Shown here piece by piece: positions 54,485 to 63,097 of a DNA stretch of 64,000 bases (within the stretch, counting starts at the first letter, position 1; every line of letters begins with the position of its first letter). A program made the position numbers and the translations under genes. The notes below the pieces were generated by a model. It worked only from the letters and a program-made list of their open reading frames with translations. It ran no database searches and was not told where the DNA came from. This stretch comes from Lactobacillus xylocopicola. GTDB taxonomy: Bacteria; Bacillota; Bacilli; Lactobacillales; Lactobacillaceae. The stretch covers positions 974,501 through 1,038,500 of the forward strand of contig NZ_AP026803.1 in the NCBI RefSeq assembly GCF_033096005.1, given 5' to 3'.

Positions 54485-54889
54485 TTAATATTTAGATGTT
54501 TTTGTCCGACCATCCCAATCTTCAAAACCATTCTTCAGCCACTTAATCGAAGAAAAATGCTTTTTTTGCAAAAATCTCGCCGCACGCAGTGTTACTGACA
54601 GCGAATCAGCGTACAGATATACTGGCAGGTCGGTCCTTAATTCCGTATATTGGTACTTCAACATGGTATAAGGAAGGTTGCGCGCACCATCAATGTGCTT
54701 CCTCTTAAAGGGGGCCTTTTCTCGTAAATCGACAATTTGCGCCCTTCTCATGCCCTGCTTAAATTCATCATTAGTTAAATCACCGTTGCCTAACCGTTTG
54801 GTTTGAATTTTGTTCCACAGCCAAACTGAGACAAAGGCTAAAATCACGGCTACTAAGATAGCATCGACAATAATTAAAAAAGTTGACAT
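54485..54889 (-). CDS. Membrane-anchored rhodanese-like protein lacking the catalytic cysteine
   Basis: Protein of 134 aa. One membrane helix at residues 4-25 precedes a cytoplasmic rhodanese fold (RRAQIVDLREKAPFKRKHIDGARNLPY). In the active-site loop, where sulfurtransferases have Cys followed by a basic-ended loop, the sequence is V-Y-L-Y-A-D-S-L-S: Ala94 takes the place of the cysteine. It therefore probably has no sulfurtransferase activity and may bind or scaffold. It lies 52 nt after yqgQ, in the same order as in other lactobacilli. Confidence 0.85.
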   Translation of the reverse strand: MSTFLIIVDAILVAVILAFVSVWLWNKIQTKRLGNGDLTNDEFKQGMRRAQIVDLREKAPFKRKHIDGARNLPYTMLKYQYTELRTDLPVYLYADSLSVTLRAARFLQKKHFSSIKWLKNGFEDWDGRTKTSKY

Positions 54890-54941
54890 TAGTTTATTTC
54901 TCCCCGAACTGCTTACCTGAATAATATACTACTAATTTATG

Positions 54942-55160
54942 CTAAGAGCTATGCTGGTCTTTAGCAAGCCGCTCTTCATATTCGTGTTCACGACGCAAAA
55001 TTAACTTGGCAACCAAGTAGTCATGCTTAGCAAGCAAATGCGCCCGGTTAAGGTTGTCAAGTTCCAATGCCATTAGCTCAATGTCCCAAATGCGCTTCCC
55101 AACATGAACAAAGATACCATATTTTTTTAGAAGCTGTTGTACATCGTATAACGTTTTCAT
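54942..55160 (-). CDS. yqgQ: YqgQ family protein (DUF910)
   Basis: Small protein of 72 aa with the YqgQ core LYDVQQLLKKYGIFVHVGKR followed by IWDIELMALELDNL. It is helical and probably binds single-stranded nucleic acid in its relatives; the role in the cell is unknown. It overlaps the rhomboid stop by 4 nt, and the yqgP-yqgQ pair is conserved in Firmicutes. Confidence 0.9.
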   Translation of the reverse strand: MKTLYDVQQLLKKYGIFVHVGKRIWDIELMALELDNLNRAHLLAKHDYLVAKLILRREHEYEERLAKDQHSS

Positions 55161-55840
55161 GATAAATCAATAATCATTCCCAATCTAACCGTAAATACAC
55201 TATAAACAACTAGAAGACACGCCGCCACAAACCGGGTTTTATTGCGATACCGGCCCATGGCCAAATTGCCCATCACGATTGCCAATAAAAAGCCAGCAAT
55301 AAAGCCGCCCAGGTGTCCCTGAATGTCAATATTGGGATCAAATAGGTCAAAACCGATGTTTATCAAGGCTAGCCAGAACGACTGCCGGCCCAGATAGGTA
55401 ATCAACTGATTACTTCGATTATTCAAGGCAATGGCAGTCATTGCACCAAAAAGTCCAAACAGGGCAGTAGAGGCGCCTGCACTAATTGCCTGATCACTTC
55501 CCCAAGCTAAACTAAGCAGGTTGCCCCCAACTCCAGATAACAAATAGAGCAGCAAAAAGCGCCAATGTCCCAGAATTTCTTCCATGTAAATACCTAAATA
55601 ATAGATGATGACCGCATTAGAAACTAGGTGCAGAATGCCCATATGCAAGAATTGCGCAGTGAACAACCGCCACCACTGGTGACCAACTACCACCGCCAAG
55701 TTATTCATCGCCCCCATTTTAATTAAAACAGCGGTGTTTTGAGAGCCACCAAGTGCGATCTCGACGATGAAAACGATAAGTAGCACGATTAAAATACTCA
55801 TCGTCATATAACAATTTTTGAGATTATCTCGTTGATTCAT
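55157..55840 (-). CDS. Rhomboid family intramembrane serine protease
   Basis: Protein of 227 aa with about seven membrane segments. The catalytic dyad is Ser124 (G-A-S-T-A-L-F-G-L-F-G) and His176 (Q-G-H-L-G-G-F). The oxyanion and loop-1 features (QWWRLFTAQFLHMGILHLVSN) are present. It cleaves membrane proteins within the bilayer; substrates are unknown. Unlike Bacillus YqgP it lacks a large N-terminal cytoplasmic domain. It lies 11 nt after the cyclo-ligase gene. Confidence 0.95.
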   Translation of the reverse strand: MNQRDNLKNCYMTMSILIVLLIVFIVEIALGGSQNTAVLIKMGAMNNLAVVVGHQWWRLFTAQFLHMGILHLVSNAVIIYYLGIYMEEILGHWRFLLLYLLSGVGGNLLSLAWGSDQAISAGASTALFGLFGAMTAIALNNRSNQLITYLGRQSFWLALINIGFDLFDPNIDIQGHLGGFIAGFLLAIVMGNLAMGRYRNKTRFVAACLLVVYSVFTVRLGMIIDLS

Positions 55841-55851
55841 CTTAGCCTCAC

Positions 55852-56424
55852 TTATTTATGCAAGATTGACTGCGTAGTTACAATTGTCTGAACTGGGATA
55901 TCCGTTGCTTCCGGTTGCCAGCTGGCTGTTGCCAAAATCATTTGGGAATTGACCAAAGCCACGGTCTCCGTATTAGGATGCTTAGCTAAAAAGCGATCAT
56001 AATAACCGCCGCCAAAGCCCAAACGCTGATGCGTATCAACCGCAAAAGCTAGACCGGGTACCAGCACTAAATCAAGACAATTATTGATTTCCGCATTAGG
56101 ATCAGCCACTTCTGTGACCCCGAATGGGGACTGTTTAATTTTGGTCATGTAGCTATAATAAAGGAAATCCTGTGAATGCTCAAGGTTATTATTGGCTCGG
56201 GCTAAATAAACCTCCTTACCCTGATCCCATAAATAGGCAATAAGACCTGCCGTATCGACTTCATATGAAAGTGAAGAAGTTACCCCAACGGTCCTCTTAC
56301 CCTCAAGCAATCCTGAATTTAGTAACTGCTTGAGCAATTTTTGGTCCTCGGTCTTTTTTGCTGCACTGTGTGCAAAGGCGGTTAAGTGGGTAATTTGTGC
56401 TTGCCGTATTTTTTTCTTATCCAT
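55852..56424 (-). CDS. 5-formyltetrahydrofolate cyclo-ligase
   Basis: Converts 5-formyl-THF to 5,10-methenyl-THF with ATP. The protein is 190 aa. It starts with the basic helix KKKIRQAQITHL, has a nucleotide-binding segment near LEGKRTVGVT and the family motif FGGGYYDRFLAKHP near the C-terminus. It lies between rpmG and the rhomboid gene, the usual Firmicute order. It restores folate from the storage form and feeds FolD and Fmt. Confidence 0.94.
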   Translation of the reverse strand: MDKKKIRQAQITHLTAFAHSAAKKTEDQKLLKQLLNSGLLEGKRTVGVTSSLSYEVDTAGLIAYLWDQGKEVYLARANNNLEHSQDFLYYSYMTKIKQSPFGVTEVADPNAEINNCLDLVLVPGLAFAVDTHQRLGFGGGYYDRFLAKHPNTETVALVNSQMILATASWQPEATDIPVQTIVTTQSILHK

Positions 56425-56435
56425 GCTTCTCCATA

Positions 56436-56468
56436 CAAAAATAGCAGGAACATCGGCTCCTGCTATAT
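56436..56468 (-). terminator. Intrinsic terminator of rpmG
   Basis: Minus-strand arms ATAGCAGGA and TCCTGCTAT, 8-nt loop, then T5. It separates rpmG from the cyclo-ligase gene. Confidence 0.9.
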
Positions 56469-56475
56469 TAGTTTA

Positions 56476-56625
56476 CTACTTAGTTTCACGATGAAGAGTT
56501 GCGTGTCTTTCAACTGGACAATACTTCTTCAAACTTAAACGTTCCGGATGCTTACGCTTGTTTTTCTTAGATAAGTAACTTCTGTCGCCACATTCGGTGC
56601 ATTCTAAAATGATGTTATCTGCCAT
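56476..56625 (-). CDS. rpmG: 50S ribosomal protein L33
   Basis: Ribosomal protein of 49 aa, read by hand because it is short. It starts [17 protein letters not shown], continues [20 protein letters not shown] and ends TLHRETK, the L33 signature. Cysteines are at residues 9, 12 and 36, so the zinc ribbon has only three of the four usual Cys. AGGTGG lies about 9 nt before the ATG. Its own -10 (TGC-TAGAAT, 56663-56671) is likely. Additional L33 paralogues often exist elsewhere in Firmicute genomes. Confidence 0.95.
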   Translation of the reverse strand: MADNIILECTECGDRSYLSKKNKRKHPERLSLKKYCPVERHATLHRETK

Positions 56626-56662
56626 CTCATTCACCACCTACAAATTTATTTCTGACTGTATC

Positions 56663-56671
56663 ATTCTAGCA
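56663..56671 (-). promoter_or_regulatory. Possible promoter of rpmG
   Basis: Minus strand extended -10, TGC-TAGAAT, with a weak -35 (CTGGCA) at an 18-bp spacing. Confidence 0.45.
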
Positions 56672-56701
56672 TTTTTCTGAAATCTTTGCCAGACTTATTC
56701 A

Positions 56702-58810
56702 CTAATTTCTCTTTTTATGTAACTTAAAGTAGTTTTGGACCATCGCCCTGGTCATTTGCAACGTGTAGGATCCTTCCAAATCGGGATCGAGTCCGGGGAA
56801 AACCACCGCAGTGGCAATTTCTGCATTATTGGACGGTGCATAACCGACAAAAGTTGCATTGACTAGTTCAGGTGGGTTCTTCCGGTTGGGGTGGTTGGGA
56901 TCAAAGTAAAAAGTTTGCGCAGTTCCCGATTTACCAGAAATCGCTGGTTTAACATCCTTCAACTTATGCGCGGTTCCCCAAGAATTGGTACCGTGAACCA
57001 CCCGCCAAAAACCTTGCCGGACAATATTTAACTCATCCTTAGTCCAAGGCACCCGCAGCTGCACATTAGGTTTTTTATTATAGTCAATGTAGATTTTCTT
57101 GCCATTGCTGGCAGTTCGACCCACCGACTGTACTACATAGGGTTGCATCCGGTAACCACCATTGGCAATCGTCGACACGTACTGCGCCATCTGAATGGGC
57201 GTGTATGCATCATAGTTACCATAGGATAAGTCCAAAACTGATCCAGACAAGATATGGCCTTGTTCGTTAAAGGAGCGTCCTTGGATTCCTGAAATTTCAC
57301 CGGGCAAGTCTACCCCCGTCTTTTGTCCCAACCCAAACATGTTAAAGTTGTGCCGAATAGTGTCAAAAGCAGTGTCGGGCATCCGGATATCTTGCTTAGG
57401 CACGTATTTGGCATTCACCCACTTCATAGCCAGGTGCATCATGTAGATATTGCTAGAAACCTCAAGGGCAGATTCAGCGTCTAGCGAGCCGAAGGTGCCA
57501 ACTGGGTACACTGACTTCTTAATTGGCGTACCTGGCAGATAAACTGGTGTATCCGGAAAAACATTACTGGATGGAGAGATAACCTTGTTAATCAGGCCAC
57601 CAGCAACCATTGCCCCTTTAACAGCAGAACCCATAACAAAAGATTGGTTAATTACCCCTAGGGCATTTCTAGTGGTTTTATTTTTACTTGGGTCGCGACT
57701 AATCCCGGCAACTGCCAGTATTGCTCCGGTCTTAGGGTTCATCGCCACCGCGTAGGCCCCGTTAGAATAATGGGCTGCGCCAGAGGCAATGGCGGCCGCA
57801 TAGATTGACTCTAGTGATTTCTGAACCGACTTTTGGTACTTGGCATCAAGCGTTAAGACTAGACTCGCACCAGCCTGACCTGAATAGACAGACTTAGACT
57901 GTTCAATATTACCAGCAGTCTTGGCCCATACCTTGCTAGTCGCCTTAGTCCCTTTCAATAGCGGTTCGTATTCTTTTTCCAAGTAGGACGTACCCACCCG
58001 ATCATTACGTGAATAGCCATTAGTCAGGTAATACTGCAAGTCATCACTGGGCAGGCCCGTCTTTTCCGTTGAAACCGAGCCAATAATACTCTTGATTGAC
58101 GAGCCATTGGGATAGGATCTGCGCCAGTCAGTCCCGATACCTACACCCGGAAGATCTGCCAAATGTTCACCCACCTCGGCAATTTCTTTGTCCGTTAGGC
58201 CGTTGTTTTTTAAATAAATCGTTGAAAGTGTGTACGCCCCAGAAATTTTGTTAAAAATTAAAGCAGCCGTTTTTTGGCGGTCCGTGAGTTGAATATTCCT
58301 CTGCCGCACCTGGTCTTGAACAGCTTGATTGATCTTTTCCTCATCCTGTGTTTTCTGAATCGCTTTAGGAACTAAGGCCAACTCTCGATCACTATTGGCC
58401 TTATTGCCCAAATAATAATCAACTACCTGCTGATCAGTGGGCTTTTCACTCTTGATACGAATGTAGCGACTAAGACTATTGGAAATTTGATAACTATCTG
58501 CAGTCGTGGTCGACACGCTCTTGGTGTAAGTGATCGCATTGCTGGCCTTACTTCCAACCAAGGTGCGGCCCTTGCTATCATACATTACGCCCCGGGGGAC
58601 CTGACTGGAAACTACTGCCGAATTTGCTTTTTGAACCTCCGCCTTGAAGCGTGAACCATAGCCAATCTGGAGATAGGCCAGCTGACCAATTAAAGCCGCA
58701 AACAGAACAAAAATAATCCCCAGTATGAGTTTCATTCTGATTGGCGTTGAAGACTGCTTGGGGGACTTATCATCCGCGCTTTTTTGCTTAAAAAATTTCA
58801 CTAAAATCAA
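56702..58810 (-). CDS. Class B penicillin-binding protein (PBP2-like transpeptidase)
   Basis: Membrane-anchored D,D-transpeptidase crosslinking peptidoglycan, 702 aa. The membrane helix is at residues 26-48, the PBP dimerisation region spans about residues 60-310, and the transpeptidase domain carries S395-x-x-K398, S452-S-N454 and K627-S-G-T630. There are no PASTA domains. The placement next to rpmG matches Bacillus pbpA, suggesting an elongation (rod-shape) role, but a PBP2B (division) role cannot be excluded. It is transcribed alone. Confidence 0.94.
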   Translation of the reverse strand: MILVKFFKQKSADDKSPKQSSTPIRMKLILGIIFVLFAALIGQLAYLQIGYGSRFKAEVQKANSAVVSSQVPRGVMYDSKGRTLVGSKASNAITYTKSVSTTTADSYQISNSLSRYIRIKSEKPTDQQVVDYYLGNKANSDRELALVPKAIQKTQDEEKINQAVQDQVRQRNIQLTDRQKTAALIFNKISGAYTLSTIYLKNNGLTDKEIAEVGEHLADLPGVGIGTDWRRSYPNGSSIKSIIGSVSTEKTGLPSDDLQYYLTNGYSRNDRVGTSYLEKEYEPLLKGTKATSKVWAKTAGNIEQSKSVYSGQAGASLVLTLDAKYQKSVQKSLESIYAAAIASGAAHYSNGAYAVAMNPKTGAILAVAGISRDPSKNKTTRNALGVINQSFVMGSAVKGAMVAGGLINKVISPSSNVFPDTPVYLPGTPIKKSVYPVGTFGSLDAESALEVSSNIYMMHLAMKWVNAKYVPKQDIRMPDTAFDTIRHNFNMFGLGQKTGVDLPGEISGIQGRSFNEQGHILSGSVLDLSYGNYDAYTPIQMAQYVSTIANGGYRMQPYVVQSVGRTASNGKKIYIDYNKKPNVQLRVPWTKDELNIVRQGFWRVVHGTNSWGTAHKLKDVKPAISGKSGTAQTFYFDPNHPNRKNPPELVNATFVGYAPSNNAEIATAVVFPGLDPDLEGSYTLQMTRAMVQNYFKLHKKRN

Positions 58811-59055
58811 ACCTCACTAAACTAGGGCTATTTTAACAAAAAGTAGGCAATATTTCTATTGCTGGCGGAGAGCTTTGCGAAAATTTTACCAGATTATTGA
58901 TTAGCGCCAGAGCTTCTTTAAAGAAAGTTCCTTAAAAGGCAGAAAGAAAATATCCTGGCCAATCACCTAACAAGCAGAAAAAAACTTCTGTATTAGCGGC
59001 TTTTGTTATAAAATGAAGTTTAAACAATCATATTTACTAGAAAGAAGAACTAACT

Positions 59056-59970
59056 ATGACACTCAAATACCAAATTGGGGTTGATGCTGGCGGAACTCAC
59101 ACGGTTGCGGTCGCATACGACATGAAGGGCGCCGAACTTAATCGAACTGAAACCGGTCCCGGCCAGGTCAACACGAATTACAACTCTGCCCTGACCAATA
59201 TCACAAGTGCGATTAATTATTTGATTGATCAAATCGACGGTGACTGCCAAAGAATTATGTGTGGGATTGCAGGCTTATCGGTGATTGGTCACGCCTCTGA
59301 AGTAGCAGCGGAAATTTCAGCCAAGGCTTATAACTTACCGACCAGAGCCGTCACCGATTCCTTGCTAGCCCTGTATAACGGACTGGAAGGTGAAGACGGT
59401 GGCCTAGTAATCGCCGGCACTGGGTCTGTCTTCAATGGTCTACAAAAGGGCAAAATCATTACTACTGGTGGGTATGGTTCAATCTTAGGTGATGAAGGTT
59501 CTGGCTACGCCATTACTCTGGCCGCACTCAAAGTGGCTTTGCTCAGCTGGGACAAACGCGAAGCTAACCAATTGATTCCTCTTTTCAACCGGCTCTTTCA
59601 GGTCGATGATATTGTTGCCGCTACAGCCAAGTTTTACAAGCTAGCTAACTCCGATATCGCCGCAATGGCGGTTGAGGTAGCTCGGCTGGCAGATGACGGC
59701 GATCCGGATGCTACGGCCGTCATTAAGGAACAAGGCGAGTTACTGGCGCGCGATATTGTCATTGGGATGGACCGGTATGAAGAACCAAAACCACTGAAAA
59801 TCGCACTGACTGGCTCAGTCCTGGCCAATAACAGCATGTTACGTAATCGTTTAGAAGAAAAAGTCCGCGAAAAATACCCTAAAGCAGAATTCACTATTTC
59901 TAACGGTGAAAATGCCCGCGGCGTAGTCTTTGATAAGAGTAAGGACTACCGCTACTTTACTAGTCACTAA
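59056..59970 (+). CDS. BadF/BadG/BcrA/BcrD ATPase-family sugar kinase (N-acetylglucosamine kinase-like)
   Basis: Protein of 304 aa of the ASKHA fold. It starts with phosphate-1 QIGVDAGGTHTVAVAY, has the phosphate-2 segment VIAGTGSVFNGL followed by GGYGSILGDEGSGYAI, and the adenosine motif LTGSVLANNSML. Relatives phosphorylate N-acetylglucosamine or muramic acid sugars, consistent with cell-wall recycling next to a PBP gene; this is inference. The ribosome site is weak (AAAGAAG). It is plus-strand, divergent from the PBP gene, with no good promoter recognised. Confidence 0.88.
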   Translation: MTLKYQIGVDAGGTHTVAVAYDMKGAELNRTETGPGQVNTNYNSALTNITSAINYLIDQIDGDCQRIMCGIAGLSVIGHASEVAAEISAKAYNLPTRAVTDSLLALYNGLEGEDGGLVIAGTGSVFNGLQKGKIITTGGYGSILGDEGSGYAITLAALKVALLSWDKREANQLIPLFNRLFQVDDIVAATAKFYKLANSDIAAMAVEVARLADDGDPDATAVIKEQGELLARDIVIGMDRYEEPKPLKIALTGSVLANNSMLRNRLEEKVREKYPKAEFTISNGENARGVVFDKSKDYRYFTSH

Positions 59971-59977
59971 AAGCTAC

Positions 59978-60052
59978 CATAAAAAGACCAGCATGGTTTT
60001 GCAGGCCTGTCCTAAATTAGGACTTGACCTCAATCATGCTGGTCTTTTTTGT
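59978..60052. terminator. Long bidirectional terminator between the NagK-like gene and greA
   Basis: Arms AAAAAGACCAGCATG and CATGCTGGTCTTTTT enclose 35 nt that contain an inner hairpin, GTCCTAA/TTAGGAC. T tracts occur on both strands. Confidence 0.9.
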
Positions 60053-60114
60053 TTAGAAAGCTTTAACCTTAAGCTCACTTATTTGCTAACGATGAGCAAA
60101 CATGGCCTTACGAA

Positions 60115-60591
60115 CTATTCCTCGACTTTATTAATTACCACGTCAAACTTGCCACTAGGTGTTGCAATAGTTGCTGTATCACCCTTTTTTTTGCCTAAAA
60201 TAGCTTGCGCGATCGGCGAATCATTGGAAATTTTGCCACTCAGTGGGTCTGATTCATCACTGCCGACAATTGTATAAGTCTCAGGGTCAGTTTCACCGAC
60301 TTCGGTATATGTGACCGTTTTGCCTACCGCTACTTCATCCGGATCAGTCGATTGGGCATCAACCACTTGAGCGTACTTGAGCATTTCTTCCACTACATTA
60401 ATCCGGTCTTCAAGGTGGCTTTGTTCATCTTTGGCTGCATCGTACTCGGAGTTTTCGGACAGGTCGCCAAATGAACGTGCAACCTTGATCCGCTCGATTA
60501 CCTCTGGCCGTTTAACTACTTTTAAATTCTTCAACTCAGCTTCAAGTTTTTCTTTTCCCTCAGCAGTCATTGGATATGATTTTTCAGGCAT
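60115..60591 (-). CDS. greA: Transcription elongation factor GreA
   Basis: Stimulates transcript cleavage by paused RNA polymerase. The protein is 158 aa. The N-terminal coiled coil ([22 protein letters not shown]) is followed by [13 protein letters not shown], with acidic tip residues. The C-terminal FKBP-like domain ends [25 protein letters not shown]. It lies 88 nt after pheT; possible co-transcription with pheST is not excluded. Confidence 0.97.
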   Translation of the reverse strand: MPEKSYPMTAEGKEKLEAELKNLKVVKRPEVIERIKVARSFGDLSENSEYDAAKDEQSHLEDRINVVEEMLKYAQVVDAQSTDPDEVAVGKTVTYTEVGETDPETYTIVGSDESDPLSGKISNDSPIAQAILGKKKGDTATIATPSGKFDVVINKVEE

Positions 60592-60679
60592 AAAATTTTC
60601 TGCTCCTTAAAGTTAAAATTTTCTTTTTGCACAGGTTATCTTATTGATTTCTAACTCTAAAGTCAACCTTTTGTCAAAT

Positions 60680-63097
60680 TTACCTAATTTCTGCCTGTAG
60701 TTCTTCTTCTAAACTACTGGTAATTGCATCCATCGCCTCGGCTACGACACCTTCAGTCAAGGTGTCCTGCTCATTCAAAAAAGTCAGCCGGTAAGCGATA
60801 CTTTTCTTGTCATCAGCAATATGCGGACCTTGGTAAACATCAATTACCCGCAAATCATAAAGATACTTACCACCACTTGCATTAATCACCGACTCAATCT
60901 TTTGGTTAACTATTTCCTGGTCAACTAAAATGGACAAATCACGCTCAACCGCTGGGAATTTCGGGGCTGTATGGGCCACTGTCTTGGGGTTAAGAATCAT
61001 TGGGATAATTGTATCCAAATCCAACTCATAGCCGTAAAGCTCACTACCACTTAGCGCTTTATTGGAACGCGTCACCATGTGGCTAAGCATGCCGACCATC
61101 CCAGCGTACTGCTCTTTTAGATAAATAGCAGCAGTTCTAGTGGGATGCATTCCCGGAATAACGGCAGCCCGGTAACTAACCTCCTTTAGGTTGATCCCCA
61201 GAGCACGGAATAGGTTAGTAAGCTGTCCTTTGACATAATAAAAATCAATTTTTTCATTATCGTGTTGCCAGTTTTCAAAATAGGCATTTCCGGAATAAAG
61301 TCCAGCTAAATGTTCGTGTTCATTGTAAGTGCCCCCATCCAAGTCATATACCCGGCCTTGTTCAAACAGGGCTAACTGATTCTGCTTGCGCGCCATGTTG
61401 TAACTCGCAGCATCAACCAACCCCGTTAAGAGGTTTTGGCGCAAGGTAGATCGACTAGAATTCAGCGGCAACTGTATCTGGACTGGCTGCTTTGGTAACT
61501 TGGTGTAAGAAACAGCCTTCTCCGGTGAAGTCAGCGAATATGAAATTGCTTCAAGCATGCCCTGGCCCTCTACCAGATTTTTGATGTGTCTGAGGACTTC
61601 TTCACTAGCAGAATAACCACCGTGGCTTTCAGCTAGAGCTGGCTGAGTCGATACAATATTGTCATAGCCGTACAGCCGTCCAACTTCTTCTACCAAGTCA
61701 GCAGCAATGGCAATGTCCCAGCGCCGGGCAGGTACATTGACAGTCAGCTCATCAGCTGCAGACTGCGCCTTGAAACCTAACCGGGCAAAAATTCGCATCA
61801 TTTCACTAGCAGCCAGTTCAGTTCCTAAGACCTTGTTAATATATGATACGGTAGTTTTGATTTGAACTGGCTGCCGTTTTTCAGCACTAGCAGTAATTAC
61901 GCCTGCGGCCACTTGACCACTAGCCTCATTGCGCAGCAGCATCGCAGCCATATCTAGTGCCCGCTCCGTAGCATCCCAATTAACGCCCTTTTCGTAGCGG
62001 CTGGAAGCTTCTGTCCGGTTAGCATGACGTAGAGCTGCCTTTCTGATTAGCGTCGGATCGAAAATCGCTGATTCTAAGATGATATCGGTGGTATCGTCCT
62101 TAATCTCAGAATTAAGTCCGCCCATCACCCCAGCTAACATCACTACCTGATCACCATTGGTAATCACAATGTCATTAGGATCAAGATCAACTTCCTTGTC
62201 ATTAAGGAGCGTCAACTTTTCACCGGAAGCGGCTTGGCGCACTACCAACTTGTTACTAGCGAACGCCCGTGCATCATAAGTGTGCATTGGCTGACCGGTT
62301 AACAACATCACGTAGTTAGTCACGTCGACTACATTGTTAATCGGTCTAATGCCAGCGTTCCACAAGCGCCTTTGCATCCAAAGTGGACTATCGCCAATTT
62401 TGAGGCCACTGATCTTCCTCAAATAGAATTTAGGGGCAAGTTGCGGATCAACTTGCGCCGAAAAATCTTCCGTCCAATCGGGGCCGTCTGCCTTTAACAG
62501 CACATCTTCAACTTTGACTGCTTCATCGACGATTGCCCCTACTTCATAGGCCGCACCCTCCATCGAAAGCGTGTCAGCTCGATTGGGAGTAATGTCAAAA
62601 TCGAAAATATAGTCATCCATCCCAAGCGGAGTAAATACCGCTTGACCTGGTTTAAGTCCAGCAGCTTGCGGGAAAACGTAAATCCCATCATGATATTTTT
62701 CTGGGACTAAGTTATCAGCAAAGCCGATTTCCTGTAAGCCGCAAATCATCCCATTCGACTCAATGCCACGCAACTTGCCCTTTTTGATCTTAACGTTACC
62801 GGCAATTCGAGCACCAGGCAAAGCAACTACCACATCTTCACCCGCCGCCACATTTGGAGCACCACAGACAATTTGGTAAAGGTCCCTTTCCCCAACATCA
62901 ACTTGCGTAACGTTCAGGTGGGTGCCTTCGACTGGTTGGCAGTCAGTGATATGGCCGACAACTAGTTTTTTTAAGCCGGCTTCAGGGTGCTTCACTTCGG
63001 CAATTTCGACACCGGTCCGCGTGATTTCTTCGCCCAAGTCTTGGGGATCCTGCTCTAACTTTAAAAAATCTTGCAGCCACTGGTATGATACTAGCAT
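60680..63097 (-). CDS. pheT: Phenylalanyl-tRNA synthetase beta subunit
   Basis: Beta subunit of the (alpha-beta)2 enzyme that charges tRNA-Phe. The protein is 805 aa. Order: N-terminal tRNA-binding OB domain (residues 40-150), B3/B4 editing region (residues 210-375), B5, a catalytic-like core and a C-terminal anticodon-binding ferredoxin-like domain (FPAVERDLSILVD...DVYQGPHI). Its ATG overlaps the last base of the pheS stop (TAATG), so the two are coupled. Phe-tRNA charging links it conceptually to the aromatic leader at 46507. Confidence 0.97.
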   Translation of the reverse strand: MLVSYQWLQDFLKLEQDPQDLGEEITRTGVEIAEVKHPEAGLKKLVVGHITDCQPVEGTHLNVTQVDVGERDLYQIVCGAPNVAAGEDVVVALPGARIAGNVKIKKGKLRGIESNGMICGLQEIGFADNLVPEKYHDGIYVFPQAAGLKPGQAVFTPLGMDDYIFDFDITPNRADTLSMEGAAYEVGAIVDEAVKVEDVLLKADGPDWTEDFSAQVDPQLAPKFYLRKISGLKIGDSPLWMQRRLWNAGIRPINNVVDVTNYVMLLTGQPMHTYDARAFASNKLVVRQAASGEKLTLLNDKEVDLDPNDIVITNGDQVVMLAGVMGGLNSEIKDDTTDIILESAIFDPTLIRKAALRHANRTEASSRYEKGVNWDATERALDMAAMLLRNEASGQVAAGVITASAEKRQPVQIKTTVSYINKVLGTELAASEMMRIFARLGFKAQSAADELTVNVPARRWDIAIAADLVEEVGRLYGYDNIVSTQPALAESHGGYSASEEVLRHIKNLVEGQGMLEAISYSLTSPEKAVSYTKLPKQPVQIQLPLNSSRSTLRQNLLTGLVDAASYNMARKQNQLALFEQGRVYDLDGGTYNEHEHLAGLYSGNAYFENWQHDNEKIDFYYVKGQLTNLFRALGINLKEVSYRAAVIPGMHPTRTAAIYLKEQYAGMVGMLSHMVTRSNKALSGSELYGYELDLDTIIPMILNPKTVAHTAPKFPAVERDLSILVDQEIVNQKIESVINASGGKYLYDLRVIDVYQGPHIADDKKSIAYRLTFLNEQDTLTEGVVAEAMDAITSSLEEELQAEIR

